A DNA stretch of 64,000 nucleotides. It comes from Microvirga sp. VF16. GTDB taxonomy: Bacteria; Pseudomonadota; Alphaproteobacteria; Rhizobiales; Beijerinckiaceae. The notes beneath the pieces are model-generated. The model searched no databases and was not told the origin of the DNA. It worked only from the letters and a program-made list of their open reading frames with translations. The stretch spans positions 3,879,501 to 3,943,500 of the forward strand of contig NZ_CP069354.1 of the NCBI RefSeq assembly GCF_016864375.1, in the 5' to 3' direction. Below are positions 1-8,119 of the stretch, piece by piece. Every line of letters begins with the position of its first letter. Within the stretch, counting starts at the first letter, position 1. Made by a program: the position numbers and the translations under genes.

Positions 1-41
1 CGCCTTCGGCGCCCCGGAATGACAGTGGGGTGTCATCCGAA
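1..41. repeat. Partial palindromic intergenic repeat (family A)
   Basis: The first bases match the right-hand end of the long palindromic elements seen complete at 5616-5760, 10034-10172 and 12466-12605: a GCGCCCCGGAATGACAGTG terminus followed by a TGTCATCC motif. The left arm lies outside the window. It sits just downstream of the last GTA gene. Confidence 0.6.
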
Positions 42-71
42 ACGTAAGTGAGGGCAAAAATGATGCGTGGA

Positions 72-3000
72 TCAGCGAACGGCAATCGTCGCGTGGCGTT
101 CGAAGCCGCGCCCGGCCACGGCGCTCATCTGCGCGATGCGAAGGCTGAGCGCGGATTGAAGCGCACCGAAATCGGCGGTCTCCTCGGCGTTGCCGTAGAG
201 AACTGAGGCTTGCGTGCCCGTGAGCGTCCTCACGATCACATTGTCTCTAAGGATATCGATCTCATAACGCTCCGCATCCTCGGCCAAGGGAACGTCGAGG
301 GCTTCCCATCCATCGCCGTTGCGGCGCGTGCGGCGCAGCCAGGCGATACGAATGCCGCCGGCCTCACGATAGGCGGTCACGTGAACGGGGCTCAATGGCT
401 TGAGGGCCTCACGTCCCACCGTCGCGGCAATCTCCGTGACAGACAGATCGGCATGATCCCGGCCGGCGGGACCGATCCTGTAGCGCCAGGTCCCTCCTAG
501 ATCCTGCAGGCTCGTGGCGAGAGGCGCGACGGCCTCGTCGAGTTTGATCAGCAAGGCCCCGGCAGGCACCGTGCGGCTCGCTTCGGTCTCGGACCCGGCA
601 AGGCCGCGCAGGAAGCGCGACAGACGATAGGTCCGCTCGCCAATCATCTCGGCATGCGCCGCAGAAAAGATTTCCCACCGGCCATTCGCGCCCTGCAGCG
701 CGAACAGGTTTCGGCCGCCAAGGGTTGTCTCGTCATCGATGCTGCTCAATGCGCCGGACGAAATCTCCACGTCGAGAACCGCACGCGGATCCCAACGCCA
801 GAGAGGCCCCGGCACGAGCGCCGTTTTCGTTCGCCCGATCACGGCGGGCAGATCGAGCATGCGATAGGGCGTGAAGCTCGCGCCGTTGCCCGAGCGCCAG
901 ATCGTCATGGCGCCCGGCCAGGGATCGGCTGCGACCGCGAGATATTGCAGAGGCACAGGGTCGCCGAGACTTGCCGGCAGATCGAGCACGATGGCGACAG
1001 GCTTGCCGGGTGAAGGCGGCGGACGTTTGACCGGCCTTGGCATCGAGGAGCCCGGCCGCTCGAAGACGGCAGGTTCCACGGCGCGCGTGCTGATCTTGCG
1101 CGTCGGTCCGTCAGTGATGCGGGTGATGCGATGAAGTTTTGGCCCGGCATCGGTCGGAAGAGAAATTACATCTCCGGGCTCCAGCTCCATCCGCCTAGGC
1201 GAGAGCTCGAATTCGGCGCCTTCCCGTCCCGCCCACAGATCCTGCAGCCAGGTATCGGCCAGGCGCTGCGCCTCGGCGCGGCGGGTGGCGACGGCGCTGT
1301 CCGCCCTCGCCTCCCGACGGCTTGATCCGGAGAGACGGCGCGAGGCCACGGAGGCGCGGCGGTAATCCGTGTCGCCTTCCGTAAAGCCGATTCCCACCTG
1401 CTGCGGCAGTTCGGTCTCCTGAGCGCGGGTGAGCTTGAGCGACGGTTCCTTGTCACCGAGCACGAGATCGTCCTTCGCCAGATGCACGATGGCCCGACCA
1501 CCGCGCCCCTGCCACGCGATGCCGCCGCCGCGCGCAACCGCATCGACGCCGAAGAGGCGCAGCAGCGGCTCGATCGCGCCACGCACCGACATGGGCCGGT
1601 CGATCACGTAACCATCCACGAAGCCGTCGACGGGAATGACGCCGGGATCGGCGAAGCCGTAATCCCTCAGAATGCGCGCCAACAGGCGGTCGAGCGTCGC
1701 GCCCTCGATCCGCCCGGTAATCCAGTGACCAGTCTCCCAGTTGGGGCCGTCCGACCACACAATGTCGAAATCGGGAAAGGCCGGAAATGGCCTTGCATCC
1801 CAGGCCCAGACGAAGACGTTGTCCGGATCGACCATACGCCCGCCATAGGAAGACGATGGTGGATTGTACTCTGCCGAGAAGCCTCGCTGAGCAGCATCGA
1901 AGCGCGAGAGAATGGCTTCCAGCGTGCGCGCCTGGATGAGATCGTCACGCACTCCGCGCGAAAACGGCGGATAGGCCGATTCCGAGGATTTCGGATCGGG
2001 AAACACGTTCGGACCGTTGGGTCCCTTGTCGACGGCGGGTACGCCGATTTCGGTGAGCCAGATCGGCTTCGATCGTGCCTGCCAGGACGTCGATCCGATT
2101 TCGACGCCGTTCACGCGCTCCACATGCCGGTTCGACCACCAGGAGACGAGATCCTTCGCGCGGAAGATCCACGGCTTGTCATAGGCGCCATCGGTAATGG
2201 GCCGGCGTGTCTGCGCCGTCCGCTCGGACGAATTCGCATAGTACCAGTCGAACGCCTCGCCGCTTCCCAGCCGCGTGCGCAAGTAATCCACATCGTAGAT
2301 GCTGCGGGCCGCGGAGAGATCCGCATGGCCTGGACCGTCGCGCCAATCCGAGATCGGCGGGTAGTAATCGATACCGACCGCATCGATGTTCTCGCTTGCA
2401 AAGAGCGGGTCGAGAGGAAAGCGAACCTCGTCGCCGCCGTCGAGAACATGGGCGCCATATTCAGTCCAGTCCGCCGCATAGACGATCTTCGTGGACGAGC
2501 GCAGGATATCGCGCACCTGCCCCGCCAGCGTCCTCAACCGCATGACGGCGGGATAGACACCCGATGCCGAGCGCACGCGCGTGAGGCCGACAAGCTCGCT
2601 CCCCAGGATGAAGCCATGTACGCCACCGGCTTCTTCGGCCAGGTTCGCATAATGCAGGACGAGGCGGTTGAAGCCCGCACTGCGCGTGAACCATTGATCG
2701 ATCTGCGTCTCAGCCGCATTCGTCCCGTCGGGCGAGCTGCTCCTCCCCGGCGCAGGATGGCAGGTGATGCGCCCGCGCCAGGGGTAAGCCGCTTGGCCCG
2801 TCTCGCCATAGGGGTCCGGAAGAGTATTCCCGATGGGCACATCCATCATCACGAAGGGATAGAGCACCACCTCCAGCCCGCGTGCTTTCAGATTCTTGAT
2901 CAGCCGGATCACGGATTCGTCTGAGGGTGTTCCGCCATAGGCCGGTGAGCCGTTGACGAGGGTAACCGCTTGCGCATCCTCGCGCGTCAGGCCCGCGACG

Positions 3001-3929
3001 GACCATGTGGCGCCGTCATTGGTCTTGGTCTTCACATCCACCCGCGGCTCGATCAGGCACGAACCGGCGCGCAGGTCATCGCCGAACCAGCTCACCACCA
3101 GCGACACGCGCTTGAGGTTCGGGCAGAGAGCCTGCAGGGCATCGAGGGAAGCCGCCACGTCGGTATCCCGCTGCATCTGGTGGCGGTTCTCCGGCCGCGT
3201 CTTGCCGAGATCGAGCACCTGCGTCACGGGCAGCGTGTCGTAGCCGAACTCGCTCGCTCCGGGAATGAGACAGACAGCCCGGATCATGCGGTTGAGGCCA
3301 TCGACGGGACGCACGACCTCGAAGGAGAATTGCGGCACGCGATTGCCGAAATCCGTCAGCGGCAGGCGCTCGAACACCACATAAGCCAAGCCGCGATAGG
3401 CTGGCGCGTATTGAGCGCCCTCCTTCGCGACGATCAGCGGATCGGGATCTTGAGTCTCACTGCCCGCATGCACGCGCATGGTGATGGTGCTGAGATCGAG
3501 CTCGCGCCCATCGGCCCAGACGCGACGGATGAAGGCGATACGCCCCTCGCACAATCCCACCGCGAGATTGGCGAAATAGGAATAGGTGGTCGAGACCGTC
3601 TTCGGCCCGCCCATGCCCTTGCCACCCTGGCTCGAGCGATCGACATTCGTGTTCACTACCTCCTCGAGTCGTGTCGCCCAGATGAGCTGCCCGCCGATGC
3701 GCGCACGGCCATAGACTCGCGGAATCGGCGCACCTTCCGTGGAGGTGAGCCCGTCGATGTCCTTGAGGCGCGGGCCTTCGACATATTTGGTGTCGCCGCC
3801 ACCGAAAAGTGCGTTGTCGATGGCGGCACCCGTAAGCCCGCCGAGCGCCCGCCCAGCCATGGCGCCGATAGGCCCGCCGATCATGCCGCCGACCGCGGCA
3901 CCGACGGTTTGAAGAACGATTGTGGCCAT
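72..3929 (-). CDS. GTA baseplate multidomain protein (gp15, megatron-like)
   Basis: A 1,285-residue tail-tip protein of the RcGTA gp15 family. In that family it carries a GTA TIM-barrel-like glycoside hydrolase domain and a phage-tail_3 region and contributes to host contact. The N-terminus is a glycine/alanine-rich hydrophobic segment (GGMIGGPIGAMAGRALGG), as in homologues. I chose the ATG at 3929 because its A is also the last base of the TGA stop of the upstream peptidase gene (TGATG overlap) and the protein then begins MATIVLQTVG; an in-frame start at 3977 would overlap that gene by 49 bases. It is the last gene of the cluster and no frameshift is visible. Family assignment rests on size, position and sequence character rather than a search. 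Confidence 0.9.
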   Translation of the reverse strand: MATIVLQTVGAAVGGMIGGPIGAMAGRALGGLTGAAIDNALFGGGDTKYVEGPRLKDIDGLTSTEGAPIPRVYGRARIGGQLIWATRLEEVVNTNVDRSSQGGKGMGGPKTVSTTYSYFANLAVGLCEGRIAFIRRVWADGRELDLSTITMRVHAGSETQDPDPLIVAKEGAQYAPAYRGLAYVVFERLPLTDFGNRVPQFSFEVVRPVDGLNRMIRAVCLIPGASEFGYDTLPVTQVLDLGKTRPENRHQMQRDTDVAASLDALQALCPNLKRVSLVVSWFGDDLRAGSCLIEPRVDVKTKTNDGATWSVAGLTREDAQAVTLVNGSPAYGGTPSDESVIRLIKNLKARGLEVVLYPFVMMDVPIGNTLPDPYGETGQAAYPWRGRITCHPAPGRSSSPDGTNAAETQIDQWFTRSAGFNRLVLHYANLAEEAGGVHGFILGSELVGLTRVRSASGVYPAVMRLRTLAGQVRDILRSSTKIVYAADWTEYGAHVLDGGDEVRFPLDPLFASENIDAVGIDYYPPISDWRDGPGHADLSAARSIYDVDYLRTRLGSGEAFDWYYANSSERTAQTRRPITDGAYDKPWIFRAKDLVSWWSNRHVERVNGVEIGSTSWQARSKPIWLTEIGVPAVDKGPNGPNVFPDPKSSESAYPPFSRGVRDDLIQARTLEAILSRFDAAQRGFSAEYNPPSSSYGGRMVDPDNVFVWAWDARPFPAFPDFDIVWSDGPNWETGHWITGRIEGATLDRLLARILRDYGFADPGVIPVDGFVDGYVIDRPMSVRGAIEPLLRLFGVDAVARGGGIAWQGRGGRAIVHLAKDDLVLGDKEPSLKLTRAQETELPQQVGIGFTEGDTDYRRASVASRRLSGSSRREARADSAVATRRAEAQRLADTWLQDLWAGREGAEFELSPRRMELEPGDVISLPTDAGPKLHRITRITDGPTRKISTRAVEPAVFERPGSSMPRPVKRPPPSPGKPVAIVLDLPASLGDPVPLQYLAVAADPWPGAMTIWRSGNGASFTPYRMLDLPAVIGRTKTALVPGPLWRWDPRAVLDVEISSGALSSIDDETTLGGRNLFALQGANGRWEIFSAAHAEMIGERTYRLSRFLRGLAGSETEASRTVPAGALLIKLDEAVAPLATSLQDLGGTWRYRIGPAGRDHADLSVTEIAATVGREALKPLSPVHVTAYREAGGIRIAWLRRTRRNGDGWEALDVPLAEDAERYEIDILRDNVIVRTLTGTQASVLYGNAEETADFGALQSALSLRIAQMSAVAGRGFERHATIAVR

Positions 3930-4369
3930 CAGTTTCTGTCCGGAAAGCGAAAGGCATAGGCGAGGTGTCGCCGCCACCAGGGGTGAAACGCGACCTCGGC
4001 CACCGACGCGCCGTCATGGGCGTGGATCATGGTCTGGTCTGAGGTCGCAATCGCGCAGTGCTTGGCGGGCATGGTTGCTCGCCAGCGGAAGAGCAGGACG
4101 TCGCCGGCGGCAAACTCATTGCACGCGATCTCGACAAGATGTTTTCGCGCGGCCGTAACCAGCGCATCGGCCCCGGCCTCGGCCCAGTCAGGCGAGTACG
4201 GCGGCGGCAATTCAGGTTCTTCGCCCATGACGCCGCGCCAGACACCGCGCAACAGCCCGAGGCAATCGCAGCCGATGCCCTTGAGCGAGGCCTGGTGACG
4301 GTAAGGGGTTCCGATCCAGGAGCGGGCCTCCGTGAGGATGAGGTTTGTATCGGGCATGGCGTTGGTCAT
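3929..4369 (-). CDS. GTA NlpC/P60 family cell-wall peptidase (gp14)
   Basis: A 146-residue NlpC/P60 cysteine peptidase matching the RcGTA gp14 position, just before the megatron gene. The catalytic Cys is in the CDCLGLL motif near residue 34 and a candidate His in KHCAIA. In RcGTA this tail enzyme is thought to cut peptidoglycan during DNA delivery. The start at 4369 gives MTNAMPD; an internal Met at 4357 is also possible. The stop overlaps the start of gp15, which implies translational coupling. The 319 bases upstream hold only repeats, so its transcription must cross them. Confidence 0.9.
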   Translation of the reverse strand: MTNAMPDTNLILTEARSWIGTPYRHQASLKGIGCDCLGLLRGVWRGVMGEEPELPPPYSPDWAEAGADALVTAARKHLVEIACNEFAAGDVLLFRWRATMPAKHCAIATSDQTMIHAHDGASVAEVAFHPWWRRHLAYAFRFPDRN

Positions 4370-4385
4370 GAAAACGGTGCGGGAC

Positions 4386-4680
4386 TTCCCTCCCCCTTGC
4401 GGGGAGGGATTGAGGGTGGGGGTCGAAAAGTCGGAGTATTACGCTTCTTCCAGAGGGCACTGAGGCTGCTACCGCCTCACCTCTCCCCGGTGGGGAGGGG
4501 TCGAGCGCAGCGAGGGGGAGGGGGAGAGCGTTCTCCAGAAAGGGCGTAACCCCTCACCCGCCGCGCTGACGCGCGTCGACCTCTCCCTCAAGGAGAGGTG
4601 AACCAGCGTCCCGCTGGTCTCGGGGCTCACCCAGCCGAACCACCCCCACCCCTGCCCCTCCCCGCAAGGGGGAGGGGAAA
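4386..4680. repeat. Cluster of short GC-rich palindromes (family C)
   Basis: The gap between gp14 and gp13 carries several inverted repeats built on CCTCCCCCTTGCGGGGAGGG and on CTCTCCCCGGTGGGGAGGG or CTCTCCCTCAAGGAGAGG. The outer units are inverted copies of each other. The same outer unit recurs at 9082-9237. They look like REP-type elements able to fold as stable hairpins. No gene is apparent here. Confidence 0.75.
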
Positions 4681-4688
4681 CTCGTGTC

Positions 4689-5579
4689 TCACCTGAAAAA
4701 GCTGCCGCCGTCCAGGCCCGGCTCGCCCTGCTGCGGCATGCGGATGATGAAGTCGTTGCCGGGCATGTGCGGGAAGCCGCGGAAGTTGACAGCGTTCTTG
4801 AACTTCGCCCGGCAGGTCGCATGGGTCTTGTTGCAGCCGGCCGTGATGCGAAACGTATCGCCGATCTTGATGGCTTGCGGCGCGCGCTGCCACAGATCGA
4901 ACTCGTCCGTGCCGCTGATCGCACGATGTACCTTGATCTCGACGGACAGACCGGCATTGTCGCCGCTCATCCAGGTGAGTTGGCCTGCTGTGCACCATCC
5001 GTCCGAGAAGCCGATGCCGGAGCCCGCGATGGTCAGCGCTCCATCCGTTCCGGTGACGGTGCCCGTGTCGGAATAGGTGGACGAGGAAAGATTGATGCCG
5101 CAGCGCTCGTCACCGAGATCCGCCGAGCAGGTGGCGCGGAACAGGCGCCCGCGCTCCTCGTCGAAGCGGTGCATGAGCCCCCTCACCTCCGCAACGAAGC
5201 CACCATCCGCGCGACGGATCTCGCCAATGGACCCGATATCGAGAAGCAGACGCTCCTCCACATTGCTCCAGTTGACGAGCCAGGTCTCGACGCTCGCATC
5301 GTCATAGAGCCCTGAGGAGATATCGTCCTCGGTGAGCCCCGCGGAAACGAGCGCGCCCGACACTTCGCCACCGCCAACCGCGAAGCCGAGTTCGGTCGTG
5401 ACCTCCGCCGCCTCGAGCCCGGTTCGGGCCGCAAAGATAGTACCGCCGAAAGAAAGATCGCGGTCGTGATCGGTGAAGCCGAAGGTCGCGCCGTCGCGCC
5501 GGATGAGCTTCCAGCAATGACAAAGCGTCGTCACCCCATCCGCCAGATGGGCAGCGAGGTTTGGGGGAATGGTGCGCAT
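4689..5579 (-). CDS. GTA hub protein, DUF2163 / TIGR02218 family (gp13)
   Basis: A 296-residue protein of the DUF2163 family, the hub of the GTA tail tip between the distal tail protein and the megatron. The conserved C-terminal signature NFRGFPHMPGNDFI is at residues 265-278. Four cysteines (C151, C160, C249, C256) form the two family pairs; from memory, the RcGTA hub binds an iron-sulfur cluster, and these are the expected ligands. The ATG at 5579 gives MRTIPPNLAAHLADG, a typical family N-terminus. It is separated from gp12 by a 145-bp palindromic repeat and from gp14 by short repeats. Confidence 0.9.
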   Translation of the reverse strand: MRTIPPNLAAHLADGVTTLCHCWKLIRRDGATFGFTDHDRDLSFGGTIFAARTGLEAAEVTTELGFAVGGGEVSGALVSAGLTEDDISSGLYDDASVETWLVNWSNVEERLLLDIGSIGEIRRADGGFVAEVRGLMHRFDEERGRLFRATCSADLGDERCGINLSSSTYSDTGTVTGTDGALTIAGSGIGFSDGWCTAGQLTWMSGDNAGLSVEIKVHRAISGTDEFDLWQRAPQAIKIGDTFRITAGCNKTHATCRAKFKNAVNFRGFPHMPGNDFIIRMPQQGEPGLDGGSFFR

Positions 5580-5615
5580 GAGATCGAACTTGCATGTGAT
5601 GTGAGACGAGGCCGC

Positions 5616-5760
5616 ACTGTCATCCCGGGGCGCCGAAGGCGAGCCCGGGATCCATAGCCGCTAACGCAGCAGAACACGTGCAGCGGCAGCCGTTGCGCTT
5701 TCTCCGCGAACGTCGTGTTTATGGATCCCGGGCTCCGCTACGCGGCCCCGGGATGACAGT
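5616..5760. repeat. 145-bp long palindromic element (family A)
   Basis: The outer arms are ACTGTCATCCCGGGG at the left and CCCCGGGATGACAGT at the right, with inner arms GGATCCATA and TATGGATCC. The middle of about 60 bases is not palindromic. The whole lies between gp13 and gp12. It resembles dispersed non-coding repeats common in Hyphomicrobiales genomes and could fold in RNA as a long hairpin. Confidence 0.85.
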
Positions 5761-5765
5761 GGGTG

Positions 5766-6404
5766 TCAAGGAACGATCTCGATCAGCGGGATCTGCGGGA
5801 TGCCGCCGGCATCGAAGGTGAAGAGGTCGATGTCGAGCTCGTCCGTGTCGAAGCGCACCGGCACGTCGAAGGCAAAGCCCGCCGTGATGATAGCGCCTGC
5901 AGGCGGTGCGGCGGCAAAGATCACGAGGCCCGTCGTGGGATCGCAGTTGAAGCCGGAGCCGACGCTCTGCTCGATTCCGTTGACCGCCACCCGCACCGTT
6001 CCACCGACAGGCTTGGCGATGGAGCGGCTATAGGGCGCAAAGGACGAGCCATAAGCTTTCACCAGCGGAAAGCTCACGCTTTGTCCGTTGCCGGTGCCGA
6101 TGCGCTGGTCCAGCGGCGTCGGGTCCTTCGAGGGCGGGCCGGAGCGCCAATCGGTGCGGTCGCGGAAGCGGAAGCCGTGGAGCCGACCGCGACGCTCCTC
6201 GAAGAAAGCGATCACCGCGTGCAGCGCATCGATCGTCCTGATCCCGAGCCCCGCATCGTAGCGGCGCCGAGAGCCGGCCCAGCGGCTGTTGCGGTGCTCG
6301 CGGCCGGAGGACAGCGCGACGATATCGGTCCGCCGCACGGGCCCGCCTCGGCTGCCGAGGCTGACATCGAGCGGAAAGCGAACCTCGTGGAAATCGGAGG
6401 TCAT
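5766..6404 (-). CDS. GTA distal tail protein, DUF2460 / TIGR02217 family (gp12)
   Basis: A 212-residue protein of the DUF2460 family, the RcGTA gp12 distal-tail equivalent that caps the tail tube and connects to the hub. The N-terminus MTSDFHEVRFPLDVSLGSRGGP and the RRTDIVALSSGREHRN stretch are family hallmarks. I chose the ATG at 6404 because AAAGGACGG lies just upstream as a ribosome binding site and because upstream in-frame sequence runs antisense through the DUF465 gene. Confidence 0.92.
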   Translation of the reverse strand: MTSDFHEVRFPLDVSLGSRGGPVRRTDIVALSSGREHRNSRWAGSRRRYDAGLGIRTIDALHAVIAFFEERRGRLHGFRFRDRTDWRSGPPSKDPTPLDQRIGTGNGQSVSFPLVKAYGSSFAPYSRSIAKPVGGTVRVAVNGIEQSVGSGFNCDPTTGLVIFAAAPPAGAIITAGFAFDVPVRFDTDELDIDLFTFDAGGIPQIPLIEIVP

Positions 6405-6485
6405 GATCCGTCCTTTTGGAATGTGAAACGAAAGAAAGAGGGTGGCGTTGACCCTGGAAAGGCCCCACCAAGGAGACGGCAGGCG

Positions 6486-6731
6486 ATGAGCAACGCTCCC
6501 AACGACCTTGCGGAAGACTTCCCCGACAAGCGCGACCGGATCCACCAGCTCAAGACGAGCAACAACCGCTTCGCGCGGCTCTACGACGAATACGACGAGC
6601 TGAACCGCACCATCCACCGGATCGAAACCCGGGTGGAGCCGAAGCCCGAGGAAGTCGAGGAAGAGCTCAAACGCCGCCGCCTGCAGATCAAGGACGAGAT
6701 CATGGCGATGCTCGACGGTGCGGGCGGCTGA
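6486..6731 (+). CDS. DUF465 / YdcH family small coiled-coil protein
   Basis: An 81-residue, highly charged helical protein (HRIETRVEPKPEEVEEELKRRRLQIKDEI) typical of the YdcH/DUF465 family of unknown function. The ATG at 6486 follows AAGGAGACGGCAGGCG. It lies on the plus strand, opposite to the GTA genes, between gp12 and the tape measure, with its stop only six bases from the end of gp11. It is probably an ordinary chromosomal gene embedded in the cluster rather than a GTA structural part. Confidence 0.8.
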   Translation: MSNAPNDLAEDFPDKRDRIHQLKTSNNRFARLYDEYDELNRTIHRIETRVEPKPEEVEEELKRRRLQIKDEIMAMLDGAGG

Positions 6732-6737
6732 GAAGCG

Positions 6738-7424
6738 CTACATCCCACGCTGCCCGCGCGCGACGGCTCGCGCCAGCGCGGCCGAGACCTGCGCCTCGGA
6801 ACGGCGGAAGCTCTCCGCGTCGGGCGTCGAGATGTTCATCGTCACGGAAACCGGCCGCCCGCCGTGGCCTGAGCGCACGCCGAGCCTTCCGTCCGGCCCG
6901 CGCGCCAGTGGCATCACCGCCTCCGCGCCCTGCTCGCCCATGAGGCCGAGCCCGCGCCCGAGCGGAAAATAGGTCGGAGCACCGATCACCCCGCCTTGCG
7001 CGAACGGCATCACCATACCCCGAGAGAGTACGCCACCCTTGGCCAAGGCAGGCCCGCCGGCGCCAAACAGGGAGCCGAGGAGAGACGACAGCCCACCGCC
7101 TAAACTTTGCCCTGCGCCGGACAAATCAGGCCCCATCGGCAGCGCGTTGCCGAACAAGCCTGCCATCAGTGTTTGCATGCCACGGGTGAGCGCCATCTGC
7201 AGTGGAGCCATGGCCGACTTCAGCGCAAATTCTGTGAATGACTTGCGCAGATCTTTGAGAACGTTATCAAATTTCTTGCCTTCCGAGACGTTCTTGGCGA
7301 ATGCATTGGACAGGGATTCACCGAAACGATCGGAAAGACCGATGAGTGTATCAAGCTGCCGTGCAGCCTGCTTCTTGTCATCCCGAATCTCGTCGAGTTT
7401 CTGCTTGAAAGGATTATCTGGCAT
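6738..7424 (-). CDS. GTA tail tape measure protein (gp11)
   Basis: A 228-residue short tape measure protein, close to the length known for RcGTA gp11 and far shorter than siphophage tape measures, which fits a short GTA tail. The N-terminal half is helical (residues 1-90). The middle is glycine-rich and hydrophobic, with GGGLSSLLGSLFGAGGPALAKGG-like character, and the C-terminal part carries VSVTMNISTPDAESFRRSEAQV. The ATG at 7424 is preceded by GAGG. It follows the gp10/gp10.1 chaperone pair, as expected, but a plus-strand gene intervenes. Confidence 0.88.
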   Translation of the reverse strand: MPDNPFKQKLDEIRDDKKQAARQLDTLIGLSDRFGESLSNAFAKNVSEGKKFDNVLKDLRKSFTEFALKSAMAPLQMALTRGMQTLMAGLFGNALPMGPDLSGAGQSLGGGLSSLLGSLFGAGGPALAKGGVLSRGMVMPFAQGGVIGAPTYFPLGRGLGLMGEQGAEAVMPLARGPDGRLGVRSGHGGRPVSVTMNISTPDAESFRRSEAQVSAALARAVARGQRGM

Positions 7425-7440
7425 ATTGGCCTCATTCCGA

Positions 7441-7854
7441 TTGAAGGATAAGCTGATCCTTGCCGCGCTCGTGCTGTGTACCCAGAATGCCTGCGTGAGT
7501 GCTCCGCCGACTAGATCGACTTACAAGACGCCCGGCCTTAGCCCTGCTCAAACGGGTCGAATTTACGACGAATGCCTTTACGAAGCCAAAAAGGCGACGG
7601 CATCGGCAAGCGCGAAGACGAGCGTGGGATACAGACAGTTCGAGCTTTACAACATGTGCTTGAAACTGAAAGGCATCACATATGTCGGCGATTTCACAAT
7701 GCCCGATGAAAAATGGAAACCAATTCTTGAGCATTGCAAGGCAGAAGCAAGATCGGCCGTGGCCGGGCGCCCTGTCTCACGCCAACGGGACGAGCTGCAA
7801 GAAGATCTTGAGGTCTCGTGCTACAAGCAGAAAGGCGTCGTCTACCATCAGTGA
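7441..7854 (+). CDS. Putative secreted or lipoprotein, hypothetical
   Basis: A 137-residue protein starting at a TTG (MKDKLILAALVLCTQNAC), with a hydrophobic N-terminus ending in Cys that could be a signal peptide or weak lipobox. The mature part has three more cysteines and many Lys/Tyr residues. I do not recognise the family. No good ribosome binding site precedes the TTG, so the start is uncertain. It lies on the plus strand between gp10.1 and gp11, only 16 bases from the divergent start of the tape measure gene, and looks poorer in GC than the neighbours. That could mean acquired DNA. Confidence 0.5.
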   Translation: MKDKLILAALVLCTQNACVSAPPTRSTYKTPGLSPAQTGRIYDECLYEAKKATASASAKTSVGYRQFELYNMCLKLKGITYVGDFTMPDEKWKPILEHCKAEARSAVAGRPVSRQRDELQEDLEVSCYKQKGVVYHQ

Positions 7855-7894
7855 CGCATTTGAACCTTGAGAGGCAGAAGTCCTGATCAGCCTT

Positions 7895-8119
7895 TCACTC
7901 ATCCGGAAACGCCTCCATCAACCGCCTGAGATCGCCGCTCAAGGCAGACTCGCTCTTTCGTCCACCCTGCAACCCCTCCCAGGCCGCCATCAGCTCGCGC
8001 GGCGTTGCGCGCCAGAAGGTCTCCGGGCTCCACCGCAGGATGCTTAAGGCCAGCGTCAGCGCATCGTCCCAGGGGAAGGCGTGAGGCTCGCATTCGAGTC
8101 CTGCGGATGCGGAGGGTTT
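7895..8119 (-). CDS. GTA gp10.1 tail assembly chaperone extension (TIGR02216/DUF2376-like), probably made by frameshift
   Basis: A conserved open frame encodes ECEPHAFPWDDALTLALS, then ILRWSPETFWRATPRELMAAW, and ends MEAFPDE. This is the signature of the small GTA protein that follows gp10. Upstream to the preceding in-frame stop there is no ATG, GTG or TTG in this frame; the first NTG is a CTG inside the conserved domain. The frame is -1 relative to gp10, and the slippery heptamer AAACCCT at 8113-8119 is in the right phase. I infer that it is translated as a C-terminal extension of gp10. From the slip it adds about 72 residues. A non-standard start or a sequence error are the alternatives. 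Confidence 0.72.
   Translation of the reverse strand, partial: KPSASAGLECEPHAFPWDDALTLALSILRWSPETFWRATPRELMAAWEGLQGGRKSESALSGDLRRLMEAFPDE

Noticed and set aside
1482..2924. 480-codon plus-strand frame inside gp15
   Set aside because: It lies antisense to a conserved GTA protein, is Arg/His-rich without domain features and has no ribosome binding site.
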